Shown here one piece after another: positions 8,820-19,282 of a stretch of DNA of 64,000 bases; the first letter of the stretch is position 1, and each line of letters starts with the position of its first letter. The stretch comes from Betaproteobacteria bacterium (GTDB lineage: Bacteria > Pseudomonadota > Gammaproteobacteria > Burkholderiales > Thiobacillaceae), in assembly GCA_016219425.1 (NCBI GenBank), contig JACRNB010000001.1:124001-188000 (forward strand), written 5' to 3'. The translations under genes were made by a program, and so were the position numbers. The notes beneath the pieces were generated by a model, which was not told the origin of the DNA, made no database searches, and was given only the letters and a program-made list of their open reading frames with translations.

Positions 8820-10115
8820 ATGATCGCCCGTCCGCCCTACGCCCCCCTGCTGCTTTCCGCCCTTGTGAGCCTGGTCTTGGGCGGCTGCGCCACCAAGGAG
8901 TTCGTGCAGCAGGAGGTGGGGGTGGTGAACCAGCGGGTGGATGAATTGAAGGGGCTGCTTCACAACACCAACCAGCGCATCGACACCAGCTTTACCCGCA
9001 TCGAAGCCGCCGACAAGCGCATCGGCGGCGCCGAGCAGAACGCGCGGGAACTGGGCCAGCGATCGGACGCCCTGAAGTCGGAATTGACCCAGGCCGGTCA
9101 GCGCATCGACTCCGTGGCGGACGGTCTCAAGTCCGCCCATCAGCGCATTGACGTCCAGGGCGCCGAGATCGCCCGCGCCCATCAGCGTCTGGATGGCGTG
9201 GACGCAGGCTTGAGCGCTGCGCGTCAGGAGACCGCCGGGGCGCTGCAACGCATGGCCCAGACCGAGGCCCGGCTGGGCGTCGCGGAAACGGGTGTGGCGG
9301 CGCTCAAGGCCGCTCCCGTTTCCGCCGCCGTGTTGGCGGCTCCGGGGGCGCAATCCAGCGGCGCAGCCAGCGCCGATCCTTTGCGTCGGCTGGACGAGAT
9401 CGCGGCCCAGATTGCCGCTGCCGACAAGCGGGTGGAGACAGGCGCCCAGGCCCTCAACGCCGCCAGCGAGCGCATCACGGCGGTGGAGGCCAGCCTCAGC
9501 GACACCCGCAAACGGGTGGAGAGCGGCGAGGCCGGGTTGAATCAGGCGCGCCAGGACATCGCCAAGGTTCAGGGCGAGCTGACTCGGGCCGAGAGCCGCA
9601 TCACCGCCAACACCGAGGCCATCGGCGCGGTGGGCAAGCGCGTGGACGGGGTGCAGGGAGATCTGGTGAAGGCGGAAGCCGCCACTGCCGCCGTGTCCGT
9701 CACCGCCCAGGAGGCGCTGGACCGCGCCAAGGCGGCGGGCAAGCTGGCGGAAGGAAAACTGGTGCACGAGAGCACGCTGACGGAAGAACTCACCGGCTTC
9801 GGCCCCTACCAGGCCTGGCTCAGCAACGAGGCCAAGCAGGCGCTGAAGAAGTTCGCCGACAAGCTGCTGGCGGAAAACCAGAACGTCTACATCGAGGTGC
9901 AGGGCCACAGCGACACCTCGGGCAAGGCGGAGCGCAACCTGATCTTCTCCAAGGCGCGCGCTGAATCGGTGCGCGCCTACCTCAACAAGTCCTGTGGCAT
10001 CCCGCTGCACCGCGCTGCGGCGGTGGGTTACGGCGGGGAAAAGCCGGTGGCCGACAACAGCAGCAAGGAAGGCCGCGCCAAGAACCGGCGCGTGGTGCTG
10101 GTCGTCCTCAAATAA
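8820..10115 (+). CDS. OmpA-family outer-membrane lipoprotein with long coiled coil
   Basis: 431 residues. A lipoprotein signal ends in VLGGC (acylated C23). Residues about 25-300 are a long Ala/Gln/Arg-rich coiled coil with recurring QRID-like steps (HQRIDVQGAEIARAHQRLD). Residues about 315-431 are an OmpA-type peptidoglycan-binding domain (VEVQGHSDTSG, then the NRRV motif near the C-terminus). It probably spans from an outer-membrane anchor to peptidoglycan. The start is supported by AGGAG 9 bases upstream. Alanine- and glutamine-rich repeats make close homology hard to judge. Confidence 0.85.
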   Translation: MIARPPYAPLLLSALVSLVLGGCATKEFVQQEVGVVNQRVDELKGLLHNTNQRIDTSFTRIEAADKRIGGAEQNARELGQRSDALKSELTQAGQRIDSVADGLKSAHQRIDVQGAEIARAHQRLDGVDAGLSAARQETAGALQRMAQTEARLGVAETGVAALKAAPVSAAVLAAPGAQSSGAASADPLRRLDEIAAQIAAADKRVETGAQALNAASERITAVEASLSDTRKRVESGEAGLNQARQDIAKVQGELTRAESRITANTEAIGAVGKRVDGVQGDLVKAEAATAAVSVTAQEALDRAKAAGKLAEGKLVHESTLTEELTGFGPYQAWLSNEAKQALKKFADKLLAENQNVYIEVQGHSDTSGKAERNLIFSKARAESVRAYLNKSCGIPLHRAAAVGYGGEKPVADNSSKEGRAKNRRVVLVVLK

Positions 10116-10125
10116 GAGGCTGCGC

Positions 10126-10148
10126 GAGCGGCGGCGTTGTTGCCGCTC
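10126..10148. terminator. Hairpin between convergent genes
   Basis: A perfect 7-bp stem (GAGCGGC / GCCGCTC) with a 9-base loop lies between the OmpA-family gene and glgP, and its right arm includes the glgP stop codon. There is no T-run on either side, so intrinsic termination is only a possibility. Confidence 0.3.
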
Positions 10149-12627
10149 ACCCCGGCGTGGTCAGTTCCAGGTCGATGGGCACCGCTGGCACATGCCAGAT
10201 GTCCTGCGCGTATTCGCGGATGGTGCGGTCTGACGAGAACATGGCCGAACGCGCGGTGTTGAGGATGCTCATGCGGGTCCAGCGCTCGGTGTCGGCGTAG
10301 GCGCCGTCCACCTGCTCCTGGGCGGCGCGGTAGGCGGCGAAGTCCTCCAGCGCCAGATAGGGGTCGTGGTGCAGCAGGTTGTCCAGCAGGGGCTGGAACA
10401 TGGTCGGGTCGCCGCGCGAGAAAAAACCGTCCGCAATCAGGTCGATCACCTCCTTCAACTCGGGGTCGCGCCGGTACGCCTCCATCGGGCGGTAGCCCTC
10501 GCGCTGAAGGCTGTGCACCTCCTCGGTGGTGCGCCCGAACAGGAAGAAGTTGTCCGCCCCTACTTGATCCCGGATCTCGATGTTGGCCCCGTCCAGGGTG
10601 CCGATGGTGAGCGCCCCGTTCATGCAGAACTTCATGTTGCCGGTGCCGCTGGCCTCCTTGCCCGCGGTGGAGATCTGTTCTGACAGGTCTGCCGCCGGGT
10701 AGATGCGCTGGCCGTTGGTGACGTTGAAGTTGGGAATGAACACCACCTTGATGCGGTCCTTGAGGCTGCGGTCGTGGTTGATGACGTGTCCCACCGCGTT
10801 GATCAGCCGGATGATGAGCTTGGCCAGGTGGTAGCCCGGCGCGGCCTTGCCGGCGAACACGAAGGTGCGCGGCTGGGGGGTGTAGTGGGGGTCCGTCTTC
10901 AGCCGGCGGTACATGTGGATGATGTGCAGCACGTTGAGGTGCTGGCGCTTGTATTCATGGATGCGCTTCACCTGCACGTCGAACAGGCTGTCCGGGTCTA
11001 CGCCCACCCCGGCCACGTCGCGCGCGAAGATGCCGAACTGGTGCTTGTTGGTCAGCTTGATGCTGCGCCAGCGGGCGCGAAAGCCGCTGTCCTCAACCAG
11101 GGGTTCCAGTTCGCGCAGGCGGTCCATGTCGCGCAGCCAGCCGTCGCCGATGGCCTCGCTGATGAGGCTGGCCAGGCCGGGGTTGGCCAGGGCCATCCAG
11201 CGCCGCGGGGTGACGCCGTTGGTCTTGTTGGAGAACTTCTGCGGCCACAGGGCGTGGAAGTCGTTCAGCACGTCGGCCTTGAGCAGTTCGCTGTGCAGGG
11301 CGGCGACGCCGTTGATGGCGTGGCTGCCGACGCAGGCCAGGTGGGCCATGCGCACATGGCGTTCGCCGCTCTCGTCGATCAGGGAAAGGCTGGCCAGCTT
11401 GGTGTGGTCGTCCAGATAGCGCAGGCGCACCTCGTCCAGGTGGCGCGCGTTGATCTCGAAGATGATCTCCAGATGGCGCGGCAGCAGGCCGCCGAACAGG
11501 CCCACAGGCCAGCGTTCCAGGGCCTCCGGCAGCAGGGTGTGGTTGGTGTAGCCGAAGGTGCGGCGGGTGATGTCCCAGGCCGGATCCCACTCCATGCCGC
11601 GCTCGTCCACCAGCAGGCGCATCAGCTCCGCCACGGCGATGGCGGGGTGGGTGTCGTTCAACTGCACCGCGAACTTTTCGTGGAAGCGTTCCAGGGGGAT
11701 GCGCTGGGTCTTCATGATGCGCAGCATGTCCTGCAGGGAGCAGGAGACGAAGAAGTATTGCTGCTCCAGGCGCAGCAGCTTGCCCTGCACCGCTTCGTCG
11801 TTGGGGTAGAGCACCTTGGTGAGGTTCTCGGAGTTGACCTTCTGTTCCACCGCCTTGTAGTAGTCGCCCCGGTTGAACTGGGCGAAATCGAAGGATTCCG
11901 GCGCTTCCGCCTTCCACAGACGCAGGGTGTTGCAGGTGTCGGTCTGGTAGCCCTGGATGGGGGTGTCGTAGGGCACGCCCACTACCACCTGTTCCGGCAG
12001 CCAGCGTGTGCAGATGCGTCCGTTCGCGTCCAGGTAGCGCTCGGTGCGTCCGCCCAGTTTCACGTCCGCCGCCCATTCCGGGCGGGCGATCTCCCAGGGG
12101 TTGCCGTAGCGCAGCCACTTGTCGGTCTTTTCCACCTGCCAGCCATCGACGATGGCCTGCTCGAAGATGCCGAATTCGTAGCGGATGCCGTAGCCCAGGG
12201 AGGGCATCTCCAGGGTGGCGAGGGAGTCGATGAAACAGGCCGCCAGACGCCCCAGGCCGCCGTTGCCCAGGCCCGGTTCCGGCTCCTGGGCGAGCAGGTC
12301 GTCCAGACGCAGGCCCAGTTCAGCCATGGCCTGGCGCACCTCTTCGTACATGCCCAGGTTGATGAGGTTGTTGCCCAGATGGGGGCCCATGAGGAATTCC
12401 GCCGACAGGTAGCAGACCGTGCGCGCCTTTTTTTCCGTGTAGGTGGCGGCGGTGCCGATCCAGCGCTGCAACAGGTGATCCCGCACCGTGTAGGCCAAAG
12501 CCAGGTAGTAGTCGTGGGTGGTGGCGAGGGCGGGGAACTTGCCCTGGATGTTGAACAGGTTGCGGAAAAAGGCCTGCTTGATGGTTTCCTTGTCAGGCAG
12601 GGCGGCGTGCTGGACGGGGGTGGTCAC
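10147..12627 (-). CDS. glgP: Glycogen/alpha-glucan phosphorylase
   Basis: About 826 residues, close to other bacterial phosphorylases. It releases glucose 1-phosphate from storage glucan. The PLP-lysine region EASGTGNMKFCMNGALTIGTLDGAN is present (motif near the C-terminal third), as are the N-terminal GNGGLGRLAACF and EYKRQHLN segments. The start is taken as GTG 12627 (VTTPVQHAALPDKE); a longer in-frame reading upstream has no family resemblance. A 19-codon open frame ends overlapping this GTG. No other glycogen genes are adjacent; the upstream neighbour is a signalling operon. Confidence 0.93.
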   Translation of the reverse strand: MTTPVQHAALPDKETIKQAFFRNLFNIQGKFPALATTHDYYLALAYTVRDHLLQRWIGTAATYTEKKARTVCYLSAEFLMGPHLGNNLINLGMYEEVRQAMAELGLRLDDLLAQEPEPGLGNGGLGRLAACFIDSLATLEMPSLGYGIRYEFGIFEQAIVDGWQVEKTDKWLRYGNPWEIARPEWAADVKLGGRTERYLDANGRICTRWLPEQVVVGVPYDTPIQGYQTDTCNTLRLWKAEAPESFDFAQFNRGDYYKAVEQKVNSENLTKVLYPNDEAVQGKLLRLEQQYFFVSCSLQDMLRIMKTQRIPLERFHEKFAVQLNDTHPAIAVAELMRLLVDERGMEWDPAWDITRRTFGYTNHTLLPEALERWPVGLFGGLLPRHLEIIFEINARHLDEVRLRYLDDHTKLASLSLIDESGERHVRMAHLACVGSHAINGVAALHSELLKADVLNDFHALWPQKFSNKTNGVTPRRWMALANPGLASLISEAIGDGWLRDMDRLRELEPLVEDSGFRARWRSIKLTNKHQFGIFARDVAGVGVDPDSLFDVQVKRIHEYKRQHLNVLHIIHMYRRLKTDPHYTPQPRTFVFAGKAAPGYHLAKLIIRLINAVGHVINHDRSLKDRIKVVFIPNFNVTNGQRIYPAADLSEQISTAGKEASGTGNMKFCMNGALTIGTLDGANIEIRDQVGADNFFLFGRTTEEVHSLQREGYRPMEAYRRDPELKEVIDLIADGFFSRGDPTMFQPLLDNLLHHDPYLALEDFAAYRAAQEQVDGAYADTERWTRMSILNTARSAMFSSDRTIREYAQDIWHVPAVPIDLELTTPG

Positions 12628-12683
12628 GGAGGAATTCCATCGGGTTCGGGGCGGCCCGCGATTATCTGCAACTTGCGTGCCAT
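12624..12683 (-). CDS. Possible 19-residue leader peptide overlapping the glgP start
   Basis: A short frame starts at ATG 12683 directly behind AGGAG and ends in a TGA whose T and G belong to the GTG start of glgP (GTGA overlap). Such overlap suggests translational coupling. The ribosome site is unusually close to the ATG and the peptide matches nothing I recognise, so it may be a chance frame. Confidence 0.25.
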   Translation of the reverse strand: MARKLQIIAGRPEPDGIPP

Positions 12684-12740
12684 CTCCTGTCCCGGACGGA
12701 TACGGGGCGGCAAGATGCGCGTCGCCAGGGTGCGTCGCCG

Positions 12741-12791
12741 CCACGTCTTTCCTTCCATGCCCTGTTTCGCGGCATGGAAGGAAAGACGTGG
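12741..12791. repeat. Perfect 21-bp inverted repeat upstream of glgP
   Basis: Two 21-bp arms (12741-12761 and 12771-12791) are exact reverse complements around a 9-base loop. The element starts 14 bases past the stop of the upstream kinase gene, in the leader of glgP. Transcribed from the minus strand it forms a very stable hairpin, but no T-run follows. It could end or stabilise the upstream mRNA or regulate glgP. It lacks the GTAG heads of the REPINs in this window. Confidence 0.7.
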
Positions 12792-12804
12792 TGCATTGCC
12801 GGCC

Positions 12805-15000
12805 CTAGGCGATGGCCTTGAGAAATGCGTCGAGTTCCACGCGGATGCGCGCGGCCTGTTCAGAACAGACGGTGAAATCGCCTCCTTTCGCGCTCTGTTC
12901 CAGGGCCTTGGCCGCGGCCTCGCCCCGGCGCGCGGAAAAGGTGGCGAATACGCCCTTGAGGGTGTGGGCGGCGCGGATCAGGCGGGAAACATCCTTGGCG
13001 GCCAGGGCGGCGTCGATCTCGGCGGTATAGCCGGGGGCGTCGGCCATGAACATGTCCAGCAGGGTCGTCAGCAGTTCTTCGTCGTCGGCAATGCGGGACA
13101 AGGCGTCGGCGCGGTCGAAGATGGGCTGGGAGTCCTCTCTTGCGTCGGCGGCGGGCGGTGCGCCGGCGTGGTGGCGGAGGACGCGTTCGATCTCCTGATA
13201 CAGCACCTCCGGTTTCACCGGTTTGGAGACGTAACCGTCCATGCCGGCGTCCAGGCAGCGCTCCCGGTCCCCCTGCATGGCATTGGCGGTCATGGCGATG
13301 ATGGGGACGCGAGCGCCGCTGGAACCCTCTTCCGCGCGGATGCGGCGGGTGGCCTCCAGGCCATCCATCTCCGGCATCATCATGTCCATGAGGATGAAGT
13401 CGAAGCCGCCCTTGCGCCAGGCTTCCAGGGCGAGCTGGCCGTTTTCCGCCACCTGTACCCGATGCCCCTGTTTCTCCAGCAGCTTGGCGGCCAGTTTCTG
13501 GTTCACCGGGTTGTCTTCCGCCAGCAGGGCGGCGTATCTGGGGCGTTCTTCGCGCAGGGAATGGCGCGTGATCAACCGTTCCTGGTCGCTGGCCTGGCCG
13601 AGGGCGGTTTCCATGGCCTGGCGCAGTTCCGTGAGGGTGATGGGCTTGGTGAGGTAGGCGGTGAGGCCCAGTTCCTTGCAGCGGGCGGCATCGCCCCGGA
13701 TGCCGGCGGAGGTGAGCATGAGCATGGTGGTGCGGGCATGGCGCGGGTCGCCGCGCAGGCGTTCCGCAACCTGGAAGCCGTCCAGGCCGGGCATGCGGGC
13801 GTCCAGCAGGAGGAGGTCGTAGGGGTCGGCGGCGGCCACGGCGGCGTCCATTCGGGCGAGGGCCTGTTCGCCCCCGCTTGCGCTGTCGTGGCGCGCCAGG
13901 TGCAGGCGGTCGAGCATGAGGGAGAACACGCGCAGGTTGGTGGGGTTGTCGTCCACCACCAGGGCGCGCACCTTGTTCAGCCGCGATTCCTGGCGCACCA
14001 GTTCTTCCGGTTCTTCGGCGCGGCGCAGCCAGACCTGGAACACGAAGCGGGAGCCGCGCTCCATCACGCTTTCCACTCGGATCTGTCCTCCCATCATCTC
14101 GATCAGTTGCTTGGTGATGGTGAGCCCCAGGCCGGTGCCGCCGTATTTGCGCGTGACCTGGCCGTCCACCTGGGAGAAGGCGGAAAAGATGTCGGCCTGC
14201 TTGTCCGGGGCGATGCCGATGCCGGTGTCGTGTACGGTGAATTCCAGGCATACGGTTTCGACATGGTTTTGCTGGTCGCAGCCGGTGACGGAGAGGCCCA
14301 CTTCGCCCTGTTCGGTGAACTTGATGGCGTTGCCCAGCAGGTTGATGAAGATCTGTTTGAGGCGCGAGGGGTCGCCGCGCACGAAGCGGGGGGTGTCCTG
14401 GCCCAGGTCGTAGGTCAGTTCCAGTTCCTTGAGGGCGACGCGAGGGGCCAGGGCCTTGAGGGTCTCGCCGATGAGGTCGATGAGGTCGAAAGGTTCTTCG
14501 CGCAGGTCGAGCTTGCCCGCCTCGATTTTGGAGAAGTCCAGGATGTCGTTGATGACGGTGAGCAGGTGCTCGGCGGAGGATTTCACCAGGGCCAGGTATT
14601 CCCGCTGTTCCCGCGTCAGATCGGTTTCCAGGGCGAGGTCCGCCATGCCGATGACGCCGTTCATGGGGGTGCGGATCTCGTGGCTCATGTTGGCGAGAAA
14701 CTCGCTTTTCAGCCGGTTGGCGGCCTCGGCGCTCTGGCGCGCCTGGATCAGTTCCGCTTGCTGGGCCTGAAAGCTGGCGTTGAGACGCGCCAGTTCCTGC
14801 TTCTGCGCTTCGGATTCGGTCAGGGCGCTTTGCAGTTCGCGGGTCCGGTTCTTGATCATCAGGTCCAGTTCCGCCGCCAGCCGTTGCAGGGTCAGGTTGT
14901 TCTGATGCAGTTCTTCCGACTTGTTCTGCAATTGCCGTTCCGCCTGTTCGCGCGCCGCGCGTTCCGCTTCGTATCGCTCTTGCCAGGGTTCAGTCGTCAC
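12805..15000 (-). CDS. Soluble hybrid histidine kinase with two receivers and Hpt
   Basis: 731 residues from GTG 15000, which has GAGGAG 8 bases upstream; a TTG five codons earlier is less likely. Order: coiled coil (about 10-95), HisKA with H107 in [11 protein letters not shown], HATPase (GTGLGL box), receiver 1 ([10 protein letters not shown]), receiver 2 ([13 protein letters not shown]), and a C-terminal Hpt domain (AHTLKG histidine). No membrane segment is seen, so it is cytosolic. It can run a complete phosphorelay internally. The start lies a few bases after the stop of the membrane hybrid kinase, so the two are made together. Input and final output are not evident. Confidence 0.9.
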   Translation of the reverse strand: MTTEPWQERYEAERAAREQAERQLQNKSEELHQNNLTLQRLAAELDLMIKNRTRELQSALTESEAQKQELARLNASFQAQQAELIQARQSAEAANRLKSEFLANMSHEIRTPMNGVIGMADLALETDLTREQREYLALVKSSAEHLLTVINDILDFSKIEAGKLDLREEPFDLIDLIGETLKALAPRVALKELELTYDLGQDTPRFVRGDPSRLKQIFINLLGNAIKFTEQGEVGLSVTGCDQQNHVETVCLEFTVHDTGIGIAPDKQADIFSAFSQVDGQVTRKYGGTGLGLTITKQLIEMMGGQIRVESVMERGSRFVFQVWLRRAEEPEELVRQESRLNKVRALVVDDNPTNLRVFSLMLDRLHLARHDSASGGEQALARMDAAVAAADPYDLLLLDARMPGLDGFQVAERLRGDPRHARTTMLMLTSAGIRGDAARCKELGLTAYLTKPITLTELRQAMETALGQASDQERLITRHSLREERPRYAALLAEDNPVNQKLAAKLLEKQGHRVQVAENGQLALEAWRKGGFDFILMDMMMPEMDGLEATRRIRAEEGSSGARVPIIAMTANAMQGDRERCLDAGMDGYVSKPVKPEVLYQEIERVLRHHAGAPPAADAREDSQPIFDRADALSRIADDEELLTTLLDMFMADAPGYTAEIDAALAAKDVSRLIRAAHTLKGVFATFSARRGEAAAKALEQSAKGGDFTVCSEQAARIRVELDAFLKAIA

Positions 15001-15011
15001 GTTGCCACTCC

Positions 15012-17300
15012 TCAATGATCCTGCCCGAGCAGGCGGGATATTTCGCTTTTCAGTTCGTCATGCCGGATCGGTTTCGATACATAGCCATCCGCGCCGCCGG
15101 TCAGGAAGCGTTCCCGGTCGCCCTGCATGGCGTGGGCGGTGAGGGCGATGATGGGGATGTGGCCGCCCCGTTCCCGCTCCGCCGCGCGAATCTGGCCGAT
15201 GGCGGTGAGGCCGTCCATGCCGGGCATCATGATGTCCATCAGGATCAGGTCGAAACGGGCGTCATTCCAGGCCTGGACGGCTTCGGCGCCATCCTCCGCC
15301 ACGGCGACCCGGTGCCCCATCTTTTCCATCAGGGCGGTGGCGAGCTTGCGGTTGACCGCGTTGTCTTCCGCCAGCAGGACATGCAATCCGCGTTCGCCGT
15401 CCGGCGCGGGCTGGGGCGTCGGCTCTGCGTCCGGCTCCGGCTCCGGCGCGGCTTCGCCGCAGGCGATGGTGAAGTGGAAACGGGAGCCTTTCCCCGGTTC
15501 ACTCTCCACCCACATGCGCCCGCCCATCAGGAGGGTGAGCTTGTGCGAGATGGTGAGGCCCAGGCCGGTGCCGCCGTACTTGCGGGTGATGGAGCCGTCG
15601 GCCTGGGTGAAGGCGTCGAAGATGGCGTCCAGCTTTTCCGTCGGGATGCCGATGCCGGTGTCGGATACGCAGAAATGCAGGCAGGCGCCGTCGTCGCAGT
15701 GTGCGTGGTCCGCGAGCAGGCGAATCTCGCCGGAGTCGGTGAACTTGACGGCGTTGCCGATGAGGTTGACCAGCACCTGGCGCAGACGCACCGGGTCGGC
15801 GTGAATCTGCTCGGGCAGGTCGAGGGCGGCGTCCAGGCGCAGTGCGAGCGCTTTTTCGCTGGAGCTGGGCAACATGCTGCGCACCAGGTCTTCCAGGAAG
15901 GTGCGCAGGGTGAACGTCTCCGGGTTGGTGACGAACTTGCCGGCTTCGATCTTCGAGTAGTCCAGGATGTCGTTGATGATGGAAAGCAGGTGCTGGGCGG
16001 AGGTGTGCGCCAGGGTGAGGTAGTCGCGCTGTTCTTCGTTCAGTTCGGTGTCCAGGGCGAGTTCGGTCATGCCGAGGACGCCGTTCATGGGGGTGCGGAT
16101 CTCATGGCTCATGTTGGCGAGGAATTCGCTCTTCATGCGGCTGGCTTCTTCCGCCTCTTCCTTGGCGCGGCGCATGGCGGCTTCGGATTGCTTGCGTTCA
16201 GTGATGTCGCGCGCCGAGACGATGAGGTAGTGCGTTGCGCCCAGAGTGAAGCGGGACAGGGTGAGATCCACCGGGAAGCTGCGCCCGTTGCGGCGGATGG
16301 CGGTGGTTTCGTGGCGTCCGCGCGCGCCCTGGCCCGCACTCAGGCGCGCCCATTCCGGAAACAGGCGGTCGATGGGCTGTTGCGGCAGTTCCAGCGCGTC
16401 ATAGCCGAACAGTTCGCAGGCGGCGGCGTTGGCGCTCTCCACCCGGTCGCTTTCATTGAGGGTGAACAGGGCGTCGGAGATGTTGCCGAACACGGCCTCC
16501 AGGCGCTGGGTGGCGGCGCCGAGGGAGATCTCCTTGGCGTAGAGCCAGACCGAGGTCTCGTTGAGGGCATGGGTGAGGGAGGCGATTTCGGCGGTGCCCC
16601 GGTATTCCGGGATGCGATCCCCGAGGCGGGTGGTGAGGTCGCCGGCGAAGCGGATGGCCTCCTGCACGGCCTGCACGGGACGGCGCAGGAACAGGACGAG
16701 CAGGCCAATGCTCAGGGCGATGGCGAGGAGTGCGGTAATGGCGCCATCGACGAGGATGCGCACGATGTCTTCATGAATGCCGCCGGTGTCGATTTCGATC
16801 TGGATGCTGCCGGGGTGGCCGAATTCCTTCAGGGGGCGCCAGATCACCAGGTTTCGTGCGCCCAGGGGGTAGGCGTCATGGCCCAGGGTGCGTCCTTCTT
16901 CATCCATCCAGATACGGGCGGGTTTCTCCGGGGGGGAGAGGAGGAGGAAGTCGAACACCGAATAAGGGGCCTCGCCCGGGGGGTGGAGCACCTGGCTGAT
17001 GGCCTGGCCGTTCTGGCCCACCACCCGCAGGGCGCGGATGTCCGGGTGTCGGGCGGAAAGCATCAGGCGCGACTCCACGGCGCTGTAGTTGCGCGTGAGG
17101 AGGTCCGCGGCGCTGGAGGCGGCAAGGTTGTGCAGCAGACTTTCCATGCCCTGCAACAAGGTCTTTTCCGCATTCCGGGCCTGTTCCCAGGTGGTGTAGG
17201 CGGTGAGCCCCGAGACCGCGACGATCAGGACGCTGGCGGTGAAGAGGGAGATCTGGGCGGTGAAGTGGCGCGGTATCAGGCGCCGAAGCAGGTTCGGCAT
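15012..17300 (-). CDS. Membrane hybrid histidine kinase (sensor-HAMP-PAS-HK-REC)
   Basis: 762 residues. Membrane segment 1 near 14-36, a periplasmic domain of about 145 residues, membrane segment 2 near 184-205, HAMP to about 260, PAS (about 265-370, ending DITERKQSE), HisKA with H399 in [11 protein letters not shown], HATPase with GTGLGL, and a C-terminal receiver ([13 protein letters not shown]). The gene just upstream encodes a PhnD-like periplasmic binding protein, which may deliver the ligand signal to the sensor domain (inference from order and spacing of 11 bases). The lack of Hpt here is complemented by the next kinase. Confidence 0.9.
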   Translation of the reverse strand: MPNLLRRLIPRHFTAQISLFTASVLIVAVSGLTAYTTWEQARNAEKTLLQGMESLLHNLAASSAADLLTRNYSAVESRLMLSARHPDIRALRVVGQNGQAISQVLHPPGEAPYSVFDFLLLSPPEKPARIWMDEEGRTLGHDAYPLGARNLVIWRPLKEFGHPGSIQIEIDTGGIHEDIVRILVDGAITALLAIALSIGLLVLFLRRPVQAVQEAIRFAGDLTTRLGDRIPEYRGTAEIASLTHALNETSVWLYAKEISLGAATQRLEAVFGNISDALFTLNESDRVESANAAACELFGYDALELPQQPIDRLFPEWARLSAGQGARGRHETTAIRRNGRSFPVDLTLSRFTLGATHYLIVSARDITERKQSEAAMRRAKEEAEEASRMKSEFLANMSHEIRTPMNGVLGMTELALDTELNEEQRDYLTLAHTSAQHLLSIINDILDYSKIEAGKFVTNPETFTLRTFLEDLVRSMLPSSSEKALALRLDAALDLPEQIHADPVRLRQVLVNLIGNAVKFTDSGEIRLLADHAHCDDGACLHFCVSDTGIGIPTEKLDAIFDAFTQADGSITRKYGGTGLGLTISHKLTLLMGGRMWVESEPGKGSRFHFTIACGEAAPEPEPDAEPTPQPAPDGERGLHVLLAEDNAVNRKLATALMEKMGHRVAVAEDGAEAVQAWNDARFDLILMDIMMPGMDGLTAIGQIRAAERERGGHIPIIALTAHAMQGDRERFLTGGADGYVSKPIRHDELKSEISRLLGQDH

Positions 17301-17311
17301 GGCTGGGCGGC

Positions 17312-18130
17312 CTATTTCCTGTCCAGCGCCATGTAGCGTTCCAGCTTCAGAAGTTCCAGCGACTGATAGTCGCGGACATAGTCGGCAAGCTGGATGCCTT
17401 CAAGTTCGGCCCGTTCCAGCAGGGTGCGCCCTGACGCCTCCTGATTCATGCGCAGCAACGCCTGAACCACCTTGTCCCGGTCGGCCTTGGGTACGCGGGG
17501 GTGCGCCGCCAGGGGGTGGGGGGCGACGCCGGGCGTGGCGTAGAGCACCTTGATCCGGCTGCGCAGGGCCGAAGGCTCCGTTTCCAGGGTGGCGTTGACG
17601 CCGCCCCCGGCCATGGCTTCGCCCATGAGGATGTGGCGGTAGACGTTCTGGTGGGTGCCGACGTAGACCGGGTTGAAGTGGATCTTTTCCTTTTCCGCCA
17701 GCAGGGCGCGCATGTAGAGGGAAGCGCCGAAGGCGTTGGGGGAGGGAAAGGCGACGGTCTTGCCCTGAAGATCCTGCAGGTTGCGGATGGGGCCCTGACT
17801 ATCCGTCACCAGGATGCCGGTCAGCCGTTCGTTGGCGCGGATCAGGGGGATATAGCCGTGGGCCTTGCGCGCCATGACTGCGTGGTAGGGGTTCAAGAAG
17901 ACGAAATCAGGAATGCCGGCGAGGAATTCCTTTTCGAAGACGGGAATGCGTTCGGGGATGCGCAACTGGAATCGAAGCCCGGTCTCCTTTTCCAGGCGCG
18001 TCAGCAGGGGGGTCCAGCGCTGGCCGATGTCCACCGGGGAGAACTGGGGCACCACCGCCAGGGTGTAGGTCTCGACCGCCGCAGCCAGGGCGGGCAGGAG
18101 ACAGAGCAGGAGAATCAGCGCCCGTTTCAT
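17312..18130 (-). CDS. PhnD-like periplasmic binding protein, putative sensor partner
   Basis: 272 residues with a clear signal peptide (ILLLCLLPALAAA). It has the fold signature of phosphate/phosphonate ABC binding proteins: DFVFLNPYHAVMA, LQGKTVAFPSPNAFGASLYMR, GVNATLE. No permease or ATPase gene is nearby; it lies between an HD-GYP regulator and a membrane hybrid kinase, with gaps of 6 and 11 bases. A binding-protein-assisted sensor, comparable in principle to TorT/TorS or LuxP/LuxQ, is the likely role. The ligand cannot be read from the sequence. Confidence 0.85.
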   Translation of the reverse strand: MKRALILLLCLLPALAAAVETYTLAVVPQFSPVDIGQRWTPLLTRLEKETGLRFQLRIPERIPVFEKEFLAGIPDFVFLNPYHAVMARKAHGYIPLIRANERLTGILVTDSQGPIRNLQDLQGKTVAFPSPNAFGASLYMRALLAEKEKIHFNPVYVGTHQNVYRHILMGEAMAGGGVNATLETEPSALRSRIKVLYATPGVAPHPLAAHPRVPKADRDKVVQALLRMNQEASGRTLLERAELEGIQLADYVRDYQSLELLKLERYMALDRK

Positions 18131-18136
18131 GGGGGC

Positions 18137-19201
18137 TCAATCGTCGCCCAGGTGGGCGGCGTGGGGGGCGGCGTCCTGGAAGCGGTCGCGGATGCGCAGG
18201 GCCTCGTCCAGGCGGCTGAGAAAGGCGTCCACGCAGGCCGGGTCAAAGTGGGAACCGGCGCCGTCGCGCAGGAATTCGACCGCGCGCTCGACCTCCCATG
18301 CCTTCTTGTAGGGGCGTTCCGTGGTGAGGGCGTCGAACACATCCGCCACGGCGACGATGCGCCCCATGACGGGGATGTCCGTCCCCCGCAGGCCAGCCGG
18401 GTAGCCGCTGCCATCCCATTTTTCGTGGTGGGTGAGGGCGATCAGCGCGGCAATGTCGAGCAGCGCCGATTTGCTGCCCTGAAGGATCTCGTGGCCTTTG
18501 GCCGCATGGGTGCGCATGACCGCCAGTTCCGCCTCATCCAGACGCCCCGGTTTCAGCAGGATGTGGTCGGGAATGGCGATCTTGCCGACGTCGTGCATGG
18601 GGGCGGCGCGCAGCAGATCCTCCTGTTCCTCCCTGGATAAGCCCATGGCCTGGGCGGTGAGCAGGGAGTAGTTGGCCATGCGCTGGATGTGAGCGCCGGT
18701 CTCGGGGTCGCGGAATTCCGCCGCGCGCGACAGGCGCACGATCATCTCGCGCTCGCGCTCCAGGATCTCCTCCGTGGCCTCCGCCACCTTCTCCGCCAGC
18801 CAGGCGGCGCGATCCGCCAGGGCCTTCTGACTGCGCCGCAGGGCCAGCATGTTGCGCAGGCGGGCGCGGAACTCGGCCACGTCGATGGGCTTGTTGAGAA
18901 AGTCGTTGGCCCCGCTTTCCAGGGCGGTGTAGCGGGTTTCCTTCTCGTGGTCGGCGGTGATCATCAATACCGGGATGTCGGCGTTGAGAGGGTGCGCGCG
19001 GAAACGGCGGATGAATTCGATACCGTCCGGGGGCGGCATCATGTAATCGACAATCACCAGGTCGGGTACGTTGTTGAGACACCAGTCCAGCCCCTGAGAG
19101 GAATCCTGAAATACCTGCGGCGCGCACTCCCCCGTCTTGCGCACCAGGTTTTCCATGAGTTTCAGATTGACCGGATTGTCATCCACGATCACGACTTGCA
19201 T
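18137..19201 (-). CDS. Response regulator with HD-GYP phosphodiesterase domain
   Basis: 354 residues: receiver (D7/D8, phosphoacceptor D52, TADH switch region, NKPID lysine), a linking helix, then HD-GYP with [11 protein letters not shown], the [11 protein letters not shown] signature and [11 protein letters not shown]. Domains of this type hydrolyse cyclic-di-GMP (RpfG family). GAGGAG precedes the ATG. It leads the operon HD-GYP - binding protein - membrane kinase - soluble kinase, so it is the obvious output for those kinases (inference). All catalytic motifs seem intact. Confidence 0.93.
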   Translation of the reverse strand: MQVVIVDDNPVNLKLMENLVRKTGECAPQVFQDSSQGLDWCLNNVPDLVIVDYMMPPPDGIEFIRRFRAHPLNADIPVLMITADHEKETRYTALESGANDFLNKPIDVAEFRARLRNMLALRRSQKALADRAAWLAEKVAEATEEILEREREMIVRLSRAAEFRDPETGAHIQRMANYSLLTAQAMGLSREEQEDLLRAAPMHDVGKIAIPDHILLKPGRLDEAELAVMRTHAAKGHEILQGSKSALLDIAALIALTHHEKWDGSGYPAGLRGTDIPVMGRIVAVADVFDALTTERPYKKAWEVERAVEFLRDGAGSHFDPACVDAFLSRLDEALRIRDRFQDAAPHAAHLGDD

Positions 19202-19282
19202 ACGGGCTCCTCTATACAGGAGAGCTTATCGGTGGGGGATGCGGAAACTTTAGCGCCGCCGCTCAAGTCGTTCGCCGCGCCG

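Noticed and set aside
10774-15018. Open frame of 1414 codons on the plus strand across glgP and the kinase gene
   Set aside because: It is antisense to two well-supported genes; long antisense frames are expected at this GC content, and its composition (His/Gly/Gln/Val-rich) is not protein-like.
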